A stretch of 64,000 nt of DNA from Terriglobus tenax (GCF_025685395.1 NZ_JAGSYA010000003.1:434001-498000); one strand, 5' to 3'. Shown: positions 41,549 to 51,638, counted from the first letter of the stretch. Program-made: numbers and translations. Notes: generated by a model not told the origin, from the letters alone.

Positions 41549-41595
41549 AAGATTCTGAAGTTATTTTGTTGTTCTGGATGCTGAGGTTGAAGTAG

Positions 41596-43917
41596 ATGCA
41601 CAGTGATTCGCCGCCACGGCAGACGTTAACGGCACCGATCAAGCGTGTCCGTTTCGTCTATGTGGCGGCGTTTTTCCTTTTCTGGACGGTGGTGATTGCC
41701 GGCCGGCTGGTGTGGCTGCAACTGATCCGGCATGAGCATTATGTGGAGAAGGCTGCGAGCCAGCAGGAGCGCAGCGTCACGGTGGCCCCGAGGCGCGGGT
41801 TGCTGTATGACCGCAACCTGAAGGAACTGGCGATGACAGTCTCTGTGGATTCAGTCTTTGCCGTGCCGAAGGAACTGAGCAATCCTGCCGATGTTGCGTC
41901 GCTGCTGGCACACGTGGTGCATGACGATCCTGAGGATCGCTTTACCTCCGAGCACAGCATCCTGGCGCGTCTGAGCGCCTCCCGCAACTTTGCCTGGGTG
42001 GCGCACCGTGTAACGCCGGAGATTGCCCAGCGCGTGAAGGACCTGAACCTGAAGGGCGTCTACTTTCAGAAGGAGTTCAAGCGCTTTTATCCGAACAATG
42101 ACCTGGCCTCGCAGGTGCTGGGGTATGTGGGCGCGGATGATATTGGTCTGGGCGGGCTGGAGCGCGCGTTCGAAGAAGACATGCACGGCACGCCGGGAAA
42201 GGTTCGTACTGCTCTGGATGCCCGCCGCAAGGCGCTGGGCAGCAATGAGCAGGAGCCGCTGCCGGGCGAGAACCTGGTGCTGAGCATTGACGCCAATATC
42301 CAGCACATTGCCGAGCGTGCGCTGGATGAGCAGGTGGAGAAGACCAAGGCGCTGCATGGCGTGGCGGTGGTGCAGGATCCGCACACGGGGCAGATCCTGG
42401 CGCTGGCGGTGTCGCCGCGCTTCAATCCGAATGAGACGCGTCACCTGGACCCGAAGGCGCTGTCGAATCTTGCTGTCAGCGATGTGTATGAGCCGGGCTC
42501 GACCTTCAAGCTGGTGTCCTATGCAGCGGCGCTGGATGGCGCGGGCGTGCAGCCGGAGGACCTGGTGGACTGCCAGGGCGGAGCGATTACTCTGTTTGGC
42601 CGCGTGATCCACGACGATATCTCGGACCGTGGCATGCATGTGGTGACGGTGCAGAAGGCGCTGGAGAAGTCGTCGGATGTGGGCGCGATCAAGATGGCGC
42701 TGAAACTGGGCAACGAGCGCTTCTACAAGTACATTCGCGACTTCGGTTTTGGCGACCGTTCGGGCATTGAGCTGCCGAGCGAGACGCGCGGCCTGCTGCG
42801 CCCGGTGCGCAAGTGGGATCCGGCTTCGATTGGGTCGCTGGCCATTGGGCAGGAGGTCGGCGTGACGCCGATCCAGCTGGTGACCATGGTGTCGACCATT
42901 GCCAATGGCGGCATGTATCTGCCGCCGCACATTATTCTGAGCGAAACCGAGAAGATGAAGGGCGATGTGGAGCTGAAGCCCATGCCTTTCCGCGTGATGA
43001 ATGAGCTTCCGAAGAAGCTTCCGGATGGATCGCACCGCGTGATCAGCGAGATGACTTCGGCCAAGATGCGCCGCATGATGGCCGGCATTGTGACCGAGGG
43101 AACCGGATCTCTGGCCGCGTTGAATGGTTATTCGAGTGGCGGCAAGACCGGGACGGCGCAGAAGATTGATACGGCGACGCACACGTATTCGAAGACCAAG
43201 CACGTAGCCAGCTTCGCGGGGATTGCTCCTGTGAGCTCGCCGGCGATTGCTGTCGCCGTGGTGATCGATACGCCGACGGCGGGGCCTTCGTACTACGGCG
43301 GAGCGGTTTCGGCGCCGGTGTTTGCCGATATTGCGCAGCAAGTGCTGGAGTACATGGGGGTTCCGCATGACCAGCCGTTGACGCCGAAGAAGAATGTAGC
43401 TCAGTTGCAGCGTGTCGCTATGGAGCATGATGACCATCCGGAGGACAGCAGCGCGGATTTGAATGCGATGTTTGCCGAGGCGAATGCGCTGCCGGACGAC
43501 GATCCGCTCAAGGCCACGGCCAGCGCCGGACCGGCGAAGCTTGATCCGGAGCCAGTGCCGCCGCCTTCGAAGCGTGCCTCGGTGCTGAACCTGCTGCCGG
43601 AGAAGGTGCTGGCGGCGTTCCGTGCTAATGGCGGGGCGAATACCTTTGCCGAGACGGCGGAGAATAAGCCGCTGGCCGCGCCGAAGATTGCTCCACTGGC
43701 GCAGCGCAAGGAAGATGGCGGAATCGTTGTTGACGCCACCCGGCGCGTGGCGGTGCCGTCGTTTACGGGGTCTGCCCTGCGCCAGGTGGTTCAGCAGGCA
43801 AATGCCGTGGGACTGCGGGTGCAGCCGGTTGGAAGCGGCCTGGCGCGGGAGCAGGTGCCTGCGGCAGGTACCATGGTTCCAGTGGGAACGCAGGTTGTGG
43901 TGCGGTTCCTGCGCTAA
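41596..43917 (+). CDS. ftsI: Penicillin-binding protein FtsI/SpoVD-type with C-terminal PASTA domain
   Basis: A 773-residue class B PBP, the septal transpeptidase. An N-terminal anchor (residues 18-38) is followed by a dimerisation domain (RRGLLYDRNLKELAM) and the transpeptidase domain with catalytic EPGSTFKL, KSSDVG in place of the usual SxN motif, and SGGKTGTA. After a Pro/Ala-rich linker, the last 60 residues (VAVPSFTGSALRQVVQQANAVGLRVQPVGSGLAREQVPAAGTMVPVG) form one PASTA domain. PASTA on the division PBP is more typical of Firmicutes SpoVD/PBP2x than of proteobacterial FtsI. It ends six bases before murE. Confidence 0.94.
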   Translation: MHSDSPPRQTLTAPIKRVRFVYVAAFFLFWTVVIAGRLVWLQLIRHEHYVEKAASQQERSVTVAPRRGLLYDRNLKELAMTVSVDSVFAVPKELSNPADVASLLAHVVHDDPEDRFTSEHSILARLSASRNFAWVAHRVTPEIAQRVKDLNLKGVYFQKEFKRFYPNNDLASQVLGYVGADDIGLGGLERAFEEDMHGTPGKVRTALDARRKALGSNEQEPLPGENLVLSIDANIQHIAERALDEQVEKTKALHGVAVVQDPHTGQILALAVSPRFNPNETRHLDPKALSNLAVSDVYEPGSTFKLVSYAAALDGAGVQPEDLVDCQGGAITLFGRVIHDDISDRGMHVVTVQKALEKSSDVGAIKMALKLGNERFYKYIRDFGFGDRSGIELPSETRGLLRPVRKWDPASIGSLAIGQEVGVTPIQLVTMVSTIANGGMYLPPHIILSETEKMKGDVELKPMPFRVMNELPKKLPDGSHRVISEMTSAKMRRMMAGIVTEGTGSLAALNGYSSGGKTGTAQKIDTATHTYSKTKHVASFAGIAPVSSPAIAVAVVIDTPTAGPSYYGGAVSAPVFADIAQQVLEYMGVPHDQPLTPKKNVAQLQRVAMEHDDHPEDSSADLNAMFAEANALPDDDPLKATASAGPAKLDPEPVPPPSKRASVLNLLPEKVLAAFRANGGANTFAETAENKPLAAPKIAPLAQRKEDGGIVVDATRRVAVPSFTGSALRQVVQQANAVGLRVQPVGSGLAREQVPAAGTMVPVGTQVVVRFLR

Positions 43918-43922
43918 CTCTT

Positions 43923-45413
43923 ATGCTTTTTTCTGAAATTGTTGAAGGTATTGAACTCGAAGAGCAGACCCATGGCTCATGCGAGATTACGAGCGTCGAG
44001 TATGACTCGCGGCGCGTGCACGAAGGATCGTTGTTTGTTGCCATGCGTGGCAGCACGACGGACGGCAACACGTACATCAAGCAGGCGATGGGGAAAGGTG
44101 CTGCCGGAGTTCTGACGGACTCGCGCGAGGTGTTTTCGAATGCGCTGTCGCGCTGGCCGCATCTTTGCATTGGCCTGGCGCAGCATGGGCGCAGGTCACT
44201 GGCTATTGCCAGCGCCAACTTCTATCAGCATCCCGAACGCACGCTGAAGATGACCGGCGTGACCGGCACCAACGGCAAGACGACGACCGCCTACCTGGTG
44301 GAAGCGATGCTGAACAGCGCGCAGCGGACAAGCGTGCTGGTGGGCACGATTGAATATCACGTGGCCGGAGAGGTGCGTGTGTCACCGCATACGACACCGG
44401 AGTCGCGTGACCTGCTGGAGCTGTTTCACGATGCCGTGGGCCGCGGCGCGACCGAGGCCGTGATGGAGGTAAGCTCGCACGCGCTGCACCAGGGCCGTGT
44501 GTACGGCATGCCGTTTGATGTGGCTATCTTCACGAACCTGACGCAGGACCATCTGGATTTTCATAGGACGATGGAGCGCTATTTCGCGGCAAAGCAGAAG
44601 CTGTTTGCGGGCGATGGTTCGCCGGCGCCGCGCGTGGCGGTGATCAATGTCGACGACGAGTATGGCAGGCGGCTGGCGAAGTTCAGCCTGACACAGGGCT
44701 CCGTGGTTGCAGAGTATGGCGTGGAGAAAGGCGACTGGCGCGCGGAGGATGTGGTGCTGGAAGCGGGATCAACGCGATTCACGCTGAAGACGCCCCATGG
44801 AAGCGTTGCGATGCACTCCAACCTGACCGGCCATGTGAATGTGCTGAACCTGCTGGCGGCTTCGGCGGCGGCGCATGCACGGGGCTTGTCGCTGGAGCAG
44901 ATTGCCGAAGGATCGGAGCAACTGGCGTATGTGCCGGGCCGTTTCCAGACGGTACCGAACGAGGCCAGCATTACTGTGGCGGTGGACTACGCGCATACCG
45001 ATGATGCGCTGCTGAACCTGATCAAGCTGTCGCGTCAGCTTGTGGGGAACAACCAGCGGGTGATCACGCTATTCGGCTGCGGTGGAGACCGGGATATTAC
45101 CAAGCGTCCGAAGATGGGGCGCGCGGCGGCGCGGGGCAGCAACCTGGTGGTGTTGACCAGCGACAACCCGCGCACGGAAGATCCGGCGATCATCATGGAG
45201 CAGGCGCTGCGCGGTGTGGAGGAGATTGGTACCGACTGCATTGTCGAGGCCGACCGCGAAGCTGCGATTCGCAAGGCGATTGCCGCGGCGAAGCCGGGAG
45301 ATATTGTGCTGCTGGCAGGCAAGGGCCATGAGAAGACGCAGGTGCTGGCGACGGGCACGGTTCCGTTTGACGATGTTGAGGTGGCTGCACGCGTGCTGCA
45401 GGAGCGTGCATGA
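43923..45413 (+). CDS. murE: UDP-MurNAc-tripeptide synthetase MurE (meso-DAP type)
   Basis: A 496-residue ligase that adds the third stem-peptide residue to UDP-MurNAc-L-Ala-D-Glu. The ATP loop is VTGTNGKTTTAYLVEAM, with the downstream HTTPESRDLLELFH and MEVSSHALHQGRV blocks. The DNPRTEDP motif marks enzymes specific for meso-diaminopimelate rather than lysine. The carbamylated lysine region (FAAKQKLF) is present. The last four bases, ATGA, overlap the murF start. Confidence 0.96.
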   Translation: MLFSEIVEGIELEEQTHGSCEITSVEYDSRRVHEGSLFVAMRGSTTDGNTYIKQAMGKGAAGVLTDSREVFSNALSRWPHLCIGLAQHGRRSLAIASANFYQHPERTLKMTGVTGTNGKTTTAYLVEAMLNSAQRTSVLVGTIEYHVAGEVRVSPHTTPESRDLLELFHDAVGRGATEAVMEVSSHALHQGRVYGMPFDVAIFTNLTQDHLDFHRTMERYFAAKQKLFAGDGSPAPRVAVINVDDEYGRRLAKFSLTQGSVVAEYGVEKGDWRAEDVVLEAGSTRFTLKTPHGSVAMHSNLTGHVNVLNLLAASAAAHARGLSLEQIAEGSEQLAYVPGRFQTVPNEASITVAVDYAHTDDALLNLIKLSRQLVGNNQRVITLFGCGGDRDITKRPKMGRAAARGSNLVVLTSDNPRTEDPAIIMEQALRGVEEIGTDCIVEADREAAIRKAIAAAKPGDIVLLAGKGHEKTQVLATGTVPFDDVEVAARVLQERA

Positions 45414-46786
45414 AGCTGACGCTTGGTCAGATTGCCGACTGGATTCACGCCGAGGGCGACTTTGATGATGAAGCCGTGGCGTATGGCTACTCCATTGACT
45501 CGCGCACGATTGGAGCAGGAGACCTGTTCTTTGCCGTGAAGGGCGAGCGCATGGACGGCCACGACTTTGTGGAGACCGCGCTGAAGGACGGTGCGGTGGC
45601 TGCCGTGGTGAGCATGCACTGGGTGGTTCCGGCAGAGGTGGACGAGGCGAAGCTGCTGCGCGTTCCGGAGGGCGAGGACTGTGTGCTGGCGGCAATGCAG
45701 AAGCTGGCGACGGCGGTGCGCAGGCACTGGGGCAAGCGCGTGATCGGCATTACAGGCTCGGCGGGCAAGACGACGACCAAGGAAGCCGTGGCCGCTGTGC
45801 TGGGCGCGAAGTTCAAGGTGTTGAAGTCGGCGGGGAACCTGAATAACAACTTCGGGGTTCCACTGCAGGTGCTGCGGCTGGAGCCGGAGCACGAGATTGC
45901 CGTTCTCGAAATGGGCATGAACCACGCGGGCGAGATTACGCTGCTGGCGAAGATCGCCGAACCGAACTGGGCGGTGGTGTCGAATGTGGCCCCGGTGCAT
46001 CTGGAGCACTTTCCCGAGGGGATTGCAGGCATTGCGAAGGCGAAGTATGAGCTGGTGGAGTCGCTGCCGGAGGATGGCGTCGCCATTCTGAACGCGGATG
46101 ACGCGTATGTCAGCACCTTTGGTAGGGGTATGGGTGATCGCGCGGTCTTCTATGGGCTGGGTGAGGCGGCCCAGGTGCGTGCGGAGCATGTGCAGGAGGC
46201 AGGCGAAGAGGGCATGACCTTTACGGTCATTGCCGGGAAAGAACGCGCCGAGGCAAAGCTGGCCCTGCTGGGCAGACACAATGTCTACAACGCGCTGGCG
46301 GGGATTGCGACCGGGCTGCAATGCGGGATGACGTTGCAGGAATGTGTGGCGGCGCTGGCGGAGCTGCAGCCTTCGGACAAGCGCGGACAGGTGCTACACC
46401 ATAAGGGTGCGACGCTGATCAACGACTGCTACAACTCGAACCCTCGTGCACTGGATGCGATGGTGGAGGCACTGCTGGCTGTGAAGGCAGACCGGCACAT
46501 TGTGATTGCGGGCGAGATGCTGGAGCTTGGGCCGGAAGGGCCTGCCCTGCATGAGGCCTGCGGCCGCACGATGGCGAAGCTGGGCGTCCGGCAAGTGGTG
46601 GGGGTACGCGGGCTGGCCGAGCACCTGGTGGCCGGTGCGAAGGCGGAAGGCGCCGAGGCGGTGTTTGTGGCGACTCCGGAAGAGGCTGGCGAGTGGCTGG
46701 ATGCGAATCTGCGCGAGGGGGATGCTGTGTTGTTGAAGGCATCACGCGGGGTACGTCTCGAACGTGCGTTGGCGGCGATACACTAG
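45410..46786 (+). CDS. murF: UDP-MurNAc-tripeptide:D-alanyl-D-alanine ligase MurF
   Basis: A 458-residue Mur ligase adding D-Ala-D-Ala to the nucleotide tripeptide. It has the N-terminal [28 protein letters not shown] domain, the ATP loop [28 protein letters not shown] and [18 protein letters not shown] in the central and C-terminal domains. It overlaps murE by ATGA. Eight bases separate it from mraY, so all are co-transcribed. Confidence 0.96.
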   Translation: MKLTLGQIADWIHAEGDFDDEAVAYGYSIDSRTIGAGDLFFAVKGERMDGHDFVETALKDGAVAAVVSMHWVVPAEVDEAKLLRVPEGEDCVLAAMQKLATAVRRHWGKRVIGITGSAGKTTTKEAVAAVLGAKFKVLKSAGNLNNNFGVPLQVLRLEPEHEIAVLEMGMNHAGEITLLAKIAEPNWAVVSNVAPVHLEHFPEGIAGIAKAKYELVESLPEDGVAILNADDAYVSTFGRGMGDRAVFYGLGEAAQVRAEHVQEAGEEGMTFTVIAGKERAEAKLALLGRHNVYNALAGIATGLQCGMTLQECVAALAELQPSDKRGQVLHHKGATLINDCYNSNPRALDAMVEALLAVKADRHIVIAGEMLELGPEGPALHEACGRTMAKLGVRQVVGVRGLAEHLVAGAKAEGAEAVFVATPEEAGEWLDANLREGDAVLLKASRGVRLERALAAIH

Positions 46787-46794
46787 GCGGACAC

Positions 46795-47931
46795 ATGCTT
46801 TACTGGCTGCTCTATCAGAAGTTATTTCCGTACTTTCGACTGTTCCGGATCTTCCGTTACCTGACCTTCCGGACGGTCTTTGCGTCGCTGACGGCGCTAC
46901 TGATCGGCCTGATTATCGGGCCGTATGTGATTGAGCGTCTGCGCGAGTTTCAGATTGGCCAGTACATCCGCGAGGAAGGTCCGCAGAGCCACCAGAAGAA
47001 GAAGGGCACGCCGACGATGGGCGGTGTGCTGATCTGTATCTCCATCCTGGTGCCGACGCTGTTATGGAGTGATCTGTCCAACCCGCTGGTGTGGATTACG
47101 GTGCTTTCGACCTTCTTCTTTGCGGCGATTGGGTTTGCGGACGACTACATCAAGGTGGTCCATAAGCGGAACCTTGGCCTGACCAGCAAGCAGAAGTTCG
47201 CTCTGCAGCTGATGGTGAGCCTGGGTGTCGCGCTGGCACTGTGCGTGATGCAGCACAAGGGGCTGTATTCCACGCGCCTGGTGGTGCCGTTCGTCAAGAA
47301 GTTCCGGCCGGACCTGATTATCGGAGCGCTGATGCATAGCCATACCTTCTGGTGGCTGGGCTTTGCGCCGTTTGTGATTTTTACCATGCTGGTGCTCACC
47401 TTCAGTTCCAACGCCGTCAATCTTACGGACGGGCTGGACGGCCTGGCGATCGGCTGCACGATTATTGCCGCCGGAGCGCTGACGGTGCTGACCTATGTGA
47501 GTGGCCACGCGGTGTTTTCCGACTACCTGGAGTTGTCGCGTATGCCGATGGCGGGCGAGCTGAGCATCTTCTGCGGCTCGATGGTGGGGGCTTCGATCGG
47601 CTTCCTTTGGTACAACGCGCATCCGGCCGAGGTGTTTATGGGCGACGTAGGGTCGCTGGCGCTGGGTGGGGCGATTGGCACGGTGGCTGTGCTGATCAAG
47701 CAGGAGCTGTTACTTCCGTTCATTGGCGGCGTCTTTATCCTTGAAGCGCTGAGCGTAATGCTGCAGGTGGGCAGCTACAAGTTAAGGAATGGGAAGAGGA
47801 TCTTCAAGATGGCTCCGCTGCACCATCATTTTGAGCTGATGGGGTGGAGCGAGAGTAAGGTGATTGCTCGTTTTTGGATCGCGGCGCTCGTCTTTGCATT
47901 ATTCGCGTTGACGACGTTGAAGCTGCGGTAG
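46795..47931 (+). CDS. mraY: Phospho-N-acetylmuramoyl-pentapeptide-transferase MraY
   Basis: A 378-residue membrane enzyme that makes lipid I from UDP-MurNAc-pentapeptide and undecaprenyl phosphate. About ten membrane helices. Conserved active-site loops are present: [20 protein letters not shown] (Asp-Asp pair), [30 protein letters not shown] and [13 protein letters not shown] (His cluster). The ATG at 46795 starts the family sequence [10 protein letters not shown]; the longer frame runs back through murF. It is followed by repeat copy 5 before murD. Confidence 0.96.
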   Translation: MLYWLLYQKLFPYFRLFRIFRYLTFRTVFASLTALLIGLIIGPYVIERLREFQIGQYIREEGPQSHQKKKGTPTMGGVLICISILVPTLLWSDLSNPLVWITVLSTFFFAAIGFADDYIKVVHKRNLGLTSKQKFALQLMVSLGVALALCVMQHKGLYSTRLVVPFVKKFRPDLIIGALMHSHTFWWLGFAPFVIFTMLVLTFSSNAVNLTDGLDGLAIGCTIIAAGALTVLTYVSGHAVFSDYLELSRMPMAGELSIFCGSMVGASIGFLWYNAHPAEVFMGDVGSLALGGAIGTVAVLIKQELLLPFIGGVFILEALSVMLQVGSYKLRNGKRIFKMAPLHHHFELMGWSESKVIARFWIAALVFALFALTTLKLR

Positions 47932-47963
47932 GTGGTAGCCTTACTTTCTCGGATAAACCAAGC

Positions 47964-47998
47964 AAAAGCAGATTCCTCCGCTTCGCTGCGGAATGACA
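47964..47998. repeat. Short interspersed repeat inside the dcw cluster (copy 5)
   Basis: A single AGCAGATTCCTCCGCTTCGC arm ending GGAATGACA, nearly identical to modules at 4206 and 7505. It lies in the 89-base gap between mraY and murD, the widest gap in the cluster. Confidence 0.7.
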
Positions 47999-48020
47999 AC
48001 CAAGAAGAGCAAAGAATCGA

Positions 48021-49382
48021 ATGATTGATCTGAAGAATAAGCGTGTTCTCGTTGTTGGGCTTGGGAAGTCGGGTCTTGCTGCTGCTCAGTTTTTGAAGGA
48101 GCAGGGAGCGCAGGTGACGGTGTCGGACTCGCGCGCGGCGACGGCGCTGCAGGCGGAGCTGCCGGGGCTTCTGGAGGCCGGGATTGCGGTCGAGACCGGA
48201 GGGCATGGGGTGCTGACCTTCCGCCGGCAGGATTTGCTGGTGGTCTCGCCCGGTGTGCCGCTGTCAGTGCCGGAGATTGCCACGGCGAAGGCCGCGGGGG
48301 TTCCGGTGATGGGTGAGGTCGAACTGGCCTCGTACTTCCTGAAGGGTCAGATCATCGCCATTACGGGGTCGAATGGGAAGACGACGACGACCTCGCTGAT
48401 TGGCCATATTCTGAAGTCTGCAGGTCTGCCGACGCTGGTGGGCGGCAATATTGGCACGCCGGTGCTGAACCTGCGACGGGTTTCGACGCATAAGCACTGG
48501 TTGGTGTTGGAGGTTTCGAGCTTCCAACTGGAGACGGTGGAGCACTTCCATCCGAAGATTGCCGTGGTGCTGAACATTACGCCGGATCATCTGGACCGTC
48601 ATGGAACCTTTGAGGCGTATGCGGCGGCGAAGTACCGTATTACCGTGGCGCAGGACGCTTCGGACTTCCTGGTGTTGAATGCCGAGGATGTGCCGACGCA
48701 GTTGACGGCCTCGCATACCAAGGCGGGCATCTACTGGTTTTCGCCCTCGCGGCAGATCAAGCAGGGTGCTTTTGTACATGGCGACGGCATCTACTTCAAG
48801 GCCAAGGAAGGCGCGCGACCGGAGCCGATTATGCCGGTCAGCGAGATTCCGCTGAAGGGGGCGCACAATATTGCCAACGTACTGGCGGCGATTACGGCGG
48901 CCCGGCTGGCGGGTGTTTCGAAAGAGCAGGTACGCACCGGTGTGGCCAGCTTCAAGGCCGTGGAGCACCGGCTGGAGTTTGTCCGCAAGCTGAACGGCGT
49001 GGACTACTACAACGACTCGAAGGCCACGAATGTGGACGCGACGGTGAAGGCGCTGGAGTCGTTTCCCAAGGGGATTCACCTGATTCTGGGGGGCAAGGAC
49101 AAGGATTCGGACTACACCACGCTGGTTCCTTTGCTGAAGGACCGGGCAGTGGCTGTTTATACGATTGGTTCTGCCGCGGAAAAGATCGAGTCGCACCTTA
49201 ACAAAGTAGTCAACATAGTTGCAGCGGGAACTTTGGAAAACGCTCTGGCGAAGGCGAAGGAAGCTGCGCAGCCGGGCGAGGTGGTCTTGCTGGCGCCGGC
49301 GTGTGCCAGCTTTGACCAGTTCAAGAGTTACGAGCATCGCGGCTGCGTCTTCAAGGAGACGGTGAACGGCTGGGTGGAGTAG
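48021..49382 (+). CDS. murD: UDP-MurNAc-L-alanine:D-glutamate ligase MurD
   Basis: A 453-residue cytoplasmic Mur ligase adding D-glutamate. The N-terminal Rossmann-like domain is VLVVGLGKSGLAAAQFL, the ATP loop is AITGSNGKTTTTSLIGHIL and GNIGTP ... LEVSSFQLE, NITPDHLDRHG and YNDSKATNVDATVKALE are the diagnostic later blocks. The frame is complete and of family length. Confidence 0.96.
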   Translation: MIDLKNKRVLVVGLGKSGLAAAQFLKEQGAQVTVSDSRAATALQAELPGLLEAGIAVETGGHGVLTFRRQDLLVVSPGVPLSVPEIATAKAAGVPVMGEVELASYFLKGQIIAITGSNGKTTTTSLIGHILKSAGLPTLVGGNIGTPVLNLRRVSTHKHWLVLEVSSFQLETVEHFHPKIAVVLNITPDHLDRHGTFEAYAAAKYRITVAQDASDFLVLNAEDVPTQLTASHTKAGIYWFSPSRQIKQGAFVHGDGIYFKAKEGARPEPIMPVSEIPLKGAHNIANVLAAITAARLAGVSKEQVRTGVASFKAVEHRLEFVRKLNGVDYYNDSKATNVDATVKALESFPKGIHLILGGKDKDSDYTTLVPLLKDRAVAVYTIGSAAEKIESHLNKVVNIVAAGTLENALAKAKEAAQPGEVVLLAPACASFDQFKSYEHRGCVFKETVNGWVE

Positions 49383-49428
49383 GCGGGGCGAACGCGGACC
49401 TCTCCTGCTGCGGTGAAGAAGGCAGGAG

Positions 49429-50523
49429 ATGGCAAAGCGGGTCGGCGTCGATAAGTGGTTGTTCTTCGTGGTGGTGCTGCTGGTCCTTGTGGGACTGGTG
49501 ATGGTGTTTTCCGCCTCGGCCGTGATGGCGAAGGAGCGCTACGGATCTCCGTATACGTTTGTGACCAAGCAGGCCGGGTGGGCCCTGCTGGGCCTTACCG
49601 CCATGACGCTGCTCATGCGCGTGGACTACCGCAAGTACAACAACCCCAAGCTAGTGCTGCCGTCGATTGCAGTGACGATGATCCTGCTGATCGGCGTCTT
49701 CGCCATGCGGGACTCGCACAATACGCACCGCTGGTTCAAGATGGGGCCGTTCCTGAGTTTTCAGCCGTCCGAGATTGCCAAACCCGTGCTGGTGCTATTC
49801 CTGGCGTGGTTTCTGCAGAACCGCATGCATCGCATGGATGATCTGAAGGGGACGATTCTGCGGGCGGTGGGGCCACCGCTGCTGATGATTGCACTGATCC
49901 TGAAAGAACCCGACCTGGGCACGGCGATGGTGTGTGCCGCGGTGCTGGCGCTGATGCTGTACCTGGCGGGGGCGCAGATGCGCTATTTCGCCATTGGAGC
50001 GGCGCTGGCCGCTCCGGTAATGTACTTCCTGCTCTTCCACGTGGCGTGGAGGCGGGCCCGCATGCTGGCGTATATGGACCCGGAGAAGGACCCGCGCGGA
50101 ACCGGTTTCCACATTCTGCAGTCGCTGATTGCTGTGGGGACAGGCGGCTTCCGTGGGCTGGGACTGATGGAAGGCCGGCAGAAGCTGTTCTACCTGCCGG
50201 AGCCTCATACGGACTTTATCTATGCGAATGTGTGTGAAGAACTAGGAATTCTGGGTGCCTTGTTTGTGGTGGCGCTGTTCGTAGTGCTGGGCTATCGTGG
50301 GTTGCGGACGGCGTTTCTTTCGACCGACCCATTTGCGCGCTTCCTGGCGTTCGGGATGACCTGCGCTATCCTGATTCAGGCGTTCTTCAACATCAGCGTG
50401 GTGCTGGCTCTGCTGCCGACCAAGGGCATTCCGTTGCCGTTTATCTCAAACGGCGGCACCAGCGTTTTTACTACGCTGGCCTGCATGGGCGTTCTGCTGA
50501 ATATTTCCCGCGAGACAGATTGA
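49429..50523 (+). CDS. ftsW: Septal peptidoglycan glycosyltransferase FtsW
   Basis: A 364-residue SEDS polymerase with about ten membrane helices that works with FtsI at the septum. Family motifs: VFSASAVMAKERYGSPYTF, WFKMGPFLSFQPSEIAKP (with the conserved Glu), KEPDLGTAMV and GLGLMEGRQKLFYLPEPHTDFIYANVCEELG near the catalytic Asp, followed by FISNGGTS. The short cytoplasmic ends fit FtsW or RodA; the position among mur genes favours FtsW. AGGAG precedes the ATG. The stop overlaps the murG start (TGATG). Confidence 0.95.
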   Translation: MAKRVGVDKWLFFVVVLLVLVGLVMVFSASAVMAKERYGSPYTFVTKQAGWALLGLTAMTLLMRVDYRKYNNPKLVLPSIAVTMILLIGVFAMRDSHNTHRWFKMGPFLSFQPSEIAKPVLVLFLAWFLQNRMHRMDDLKGTILRAVGPPLLMIALILKEPDLGTAMVCAAVLALMLYLAGAQMRYFAIGAALAAPVMYFLLFHVAWRRARMLAYMDPEKDPRGTGFHILQSLIAVGTGGFRGLGLMEGRQKLFYLPEPHTDFIYANVCEELGILGALFVVALFVVLGYRGLRTAFLSTDPFARFLAFGMTCAILIQAFFNISVVLALLPTKGIPLPFISNGGTSVFTTLACMGVLLNISRETD

Positions 50524-51602
50524 TGAAGGTTTTGATTGCCGGTGGCGGCACAGGCGGCCACGTGGTTCCGGCGCTGGCCATTGGGCGCAGACTGCGCGAT
50601 GCGTTTGGCGCCGAGGTGCGCTTCGTGGGGACGGAGCGCGGGCTTGAGACGAAGATGGTGCCCGAGGCCGGGTTTCCGCTGGAACTGGTGAAATCCGGCC
50701 AGTTGAAGAACGTAAGCCTGATGACGCGGCTGAAGACCTTTGCCGACCTGCCGCTGGGCGTGCTGTATTGCATCCGGCTGATGCGGCGCTTCAAACCGGA
50801 CGTGGTGGTAGGCGTTGGCGGCTATGCCAGCGGACCGGCGATGGCGGCGGCGGTGCTGTTGCGGATTCCGACGATGGCGTACGAGCCGAACGCGGTGCCG
50901 GGCATGACCAACCGGCTGGTGGGGAAGTATGTGGGCGCCGCGGCGGTGGCGTATGAGCAGACGACCCGGTACTTCCGCCATGCTCAGGTGACAGGTGTTC
51001 CTGTGAGGCCGGAGATCTTTGATCTGCCGCAGAAGCCGGAGGGAGCCGCACCGCGCCTGCTGGTGACGGCAGGCAGCAACGGAGCGGCGGTGTTCAACGA
51101 GTTTGTCCCGAAGATTGCCGTGCGGCTGCTGGAAGCGGTTCCGGGGCTGACGATTGTGCACCAGGCCGGGGCCCGGCAACTGGACAAGGCGCGTGAGGCC
51201 TTTATTGCCAGTGGAGCGGACCTGTCGCGGGTGGAGGTTGAGGCGTTTCTGAAGGACATGCCGCAACAGTACGTGCAGGCGGATCTGATTCTGGCGCGGT
51301 CCGGCAGTACGGTGGCGGAACTATGTGCGGCGGGCAAGCCGTCGGTGCTGGTGCCGTTTCCGCAGGCTGCGGATGACCACCAGAGGAAGAACGCCGAGGT
51401 GCTGGCCAACGCCGGTGCGGCGGTTCTGCTGCTGCAGAAGGATGTGACGGAGCAGAGCCTGCTGGAGGCGCTTACGGGACTACTGGGAGATGCCGGGCGG
51501 CGGGCGAAGATGGGTGCCGCGGCGCGATCGCTGGCGAAGCCGGGAGCTCTGGACCGGATTGCCGGGATGGTGAAGGAATTAGCGGAAACGAAGAAGGGCT
51601 GA
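50523..51602 (+). CDS. murG: UDP-GlcNAc:lipid I N-acetylglucosaminyltransferase MurG
   Basis: A 359-residue GT28 enzyme on the inner face of the membrane, converting lipid I to lipid II. The glycine-rich loop AGGGTGGHVVPALAIGRRL is at the start. VGVGGYASGPAMAAA and YEPNAVPGMTNRL follow, then the acceptor/donor C-terminal domain with VTAGSNGAAVFNEFVPK and ILARSGSTVAELCAAGKPSVLVPFPQAADDHQRKNAEVL. It is the last gene of the cluster here; murC, ddl, ftsQ, ftsA and ftsZ do not follow. The stop codon lies inside a terminator hairpin. Confidence 0.96.
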   Translation: MKVLIAGGGTGGHVVPALAIGRRLRDAFGAEVRFVGTERGLETKMVPEAGFPLELVKSGQLKNVSLMTRLKTFADLPLGVLYCIRLMRRFKPDVVVGVGGYASGPAMAAAVLLRIPTMAYEPNAVPGMTNRLVGKYVGAAAVAYEQTTRYFRHAQVTGVPVRPEIFDLPQKPEGAAPRLLVTAGSNGAAVFNEFVPKIAVRLLEAVPGLTIVHQAGARQLDKAREAFIASGADLSRVEVEAFLKDMPQQYVQADLILARSGSTVAELCAAGKPSVLVPFPQAADDHQRKNAEVLANAGAAVLLLQKDVTEQSLLEALTGLLGDAGRRAKMGAAARSLAKPGALDRIAGMVKELAETKKG

Positions 51603-51623
51603 GGATTCTCTCCTCAGCCCTTC
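51593..51623. terminator. Terminator at the end of the dcw cluster
   Basis: A 13-bp stem (GAAGGGCTGAGGA with TCCTCAGCCCTTC) and a five-base loop. It overlaps the murG stop codon and lies between convergent genes, so it ends the dcw transcript and probably the opposite one as well. Confidence 0.8.
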
Positions 51624-51638
51624 GGGTTTGTTGGGGGA

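Noticed and set aside
41851-43437. Minus-strand 528-residue frame antisense to ftsI
   Set aside because: His/Arg/Leu-rich shadow of the PBP gene, no recognised domain.
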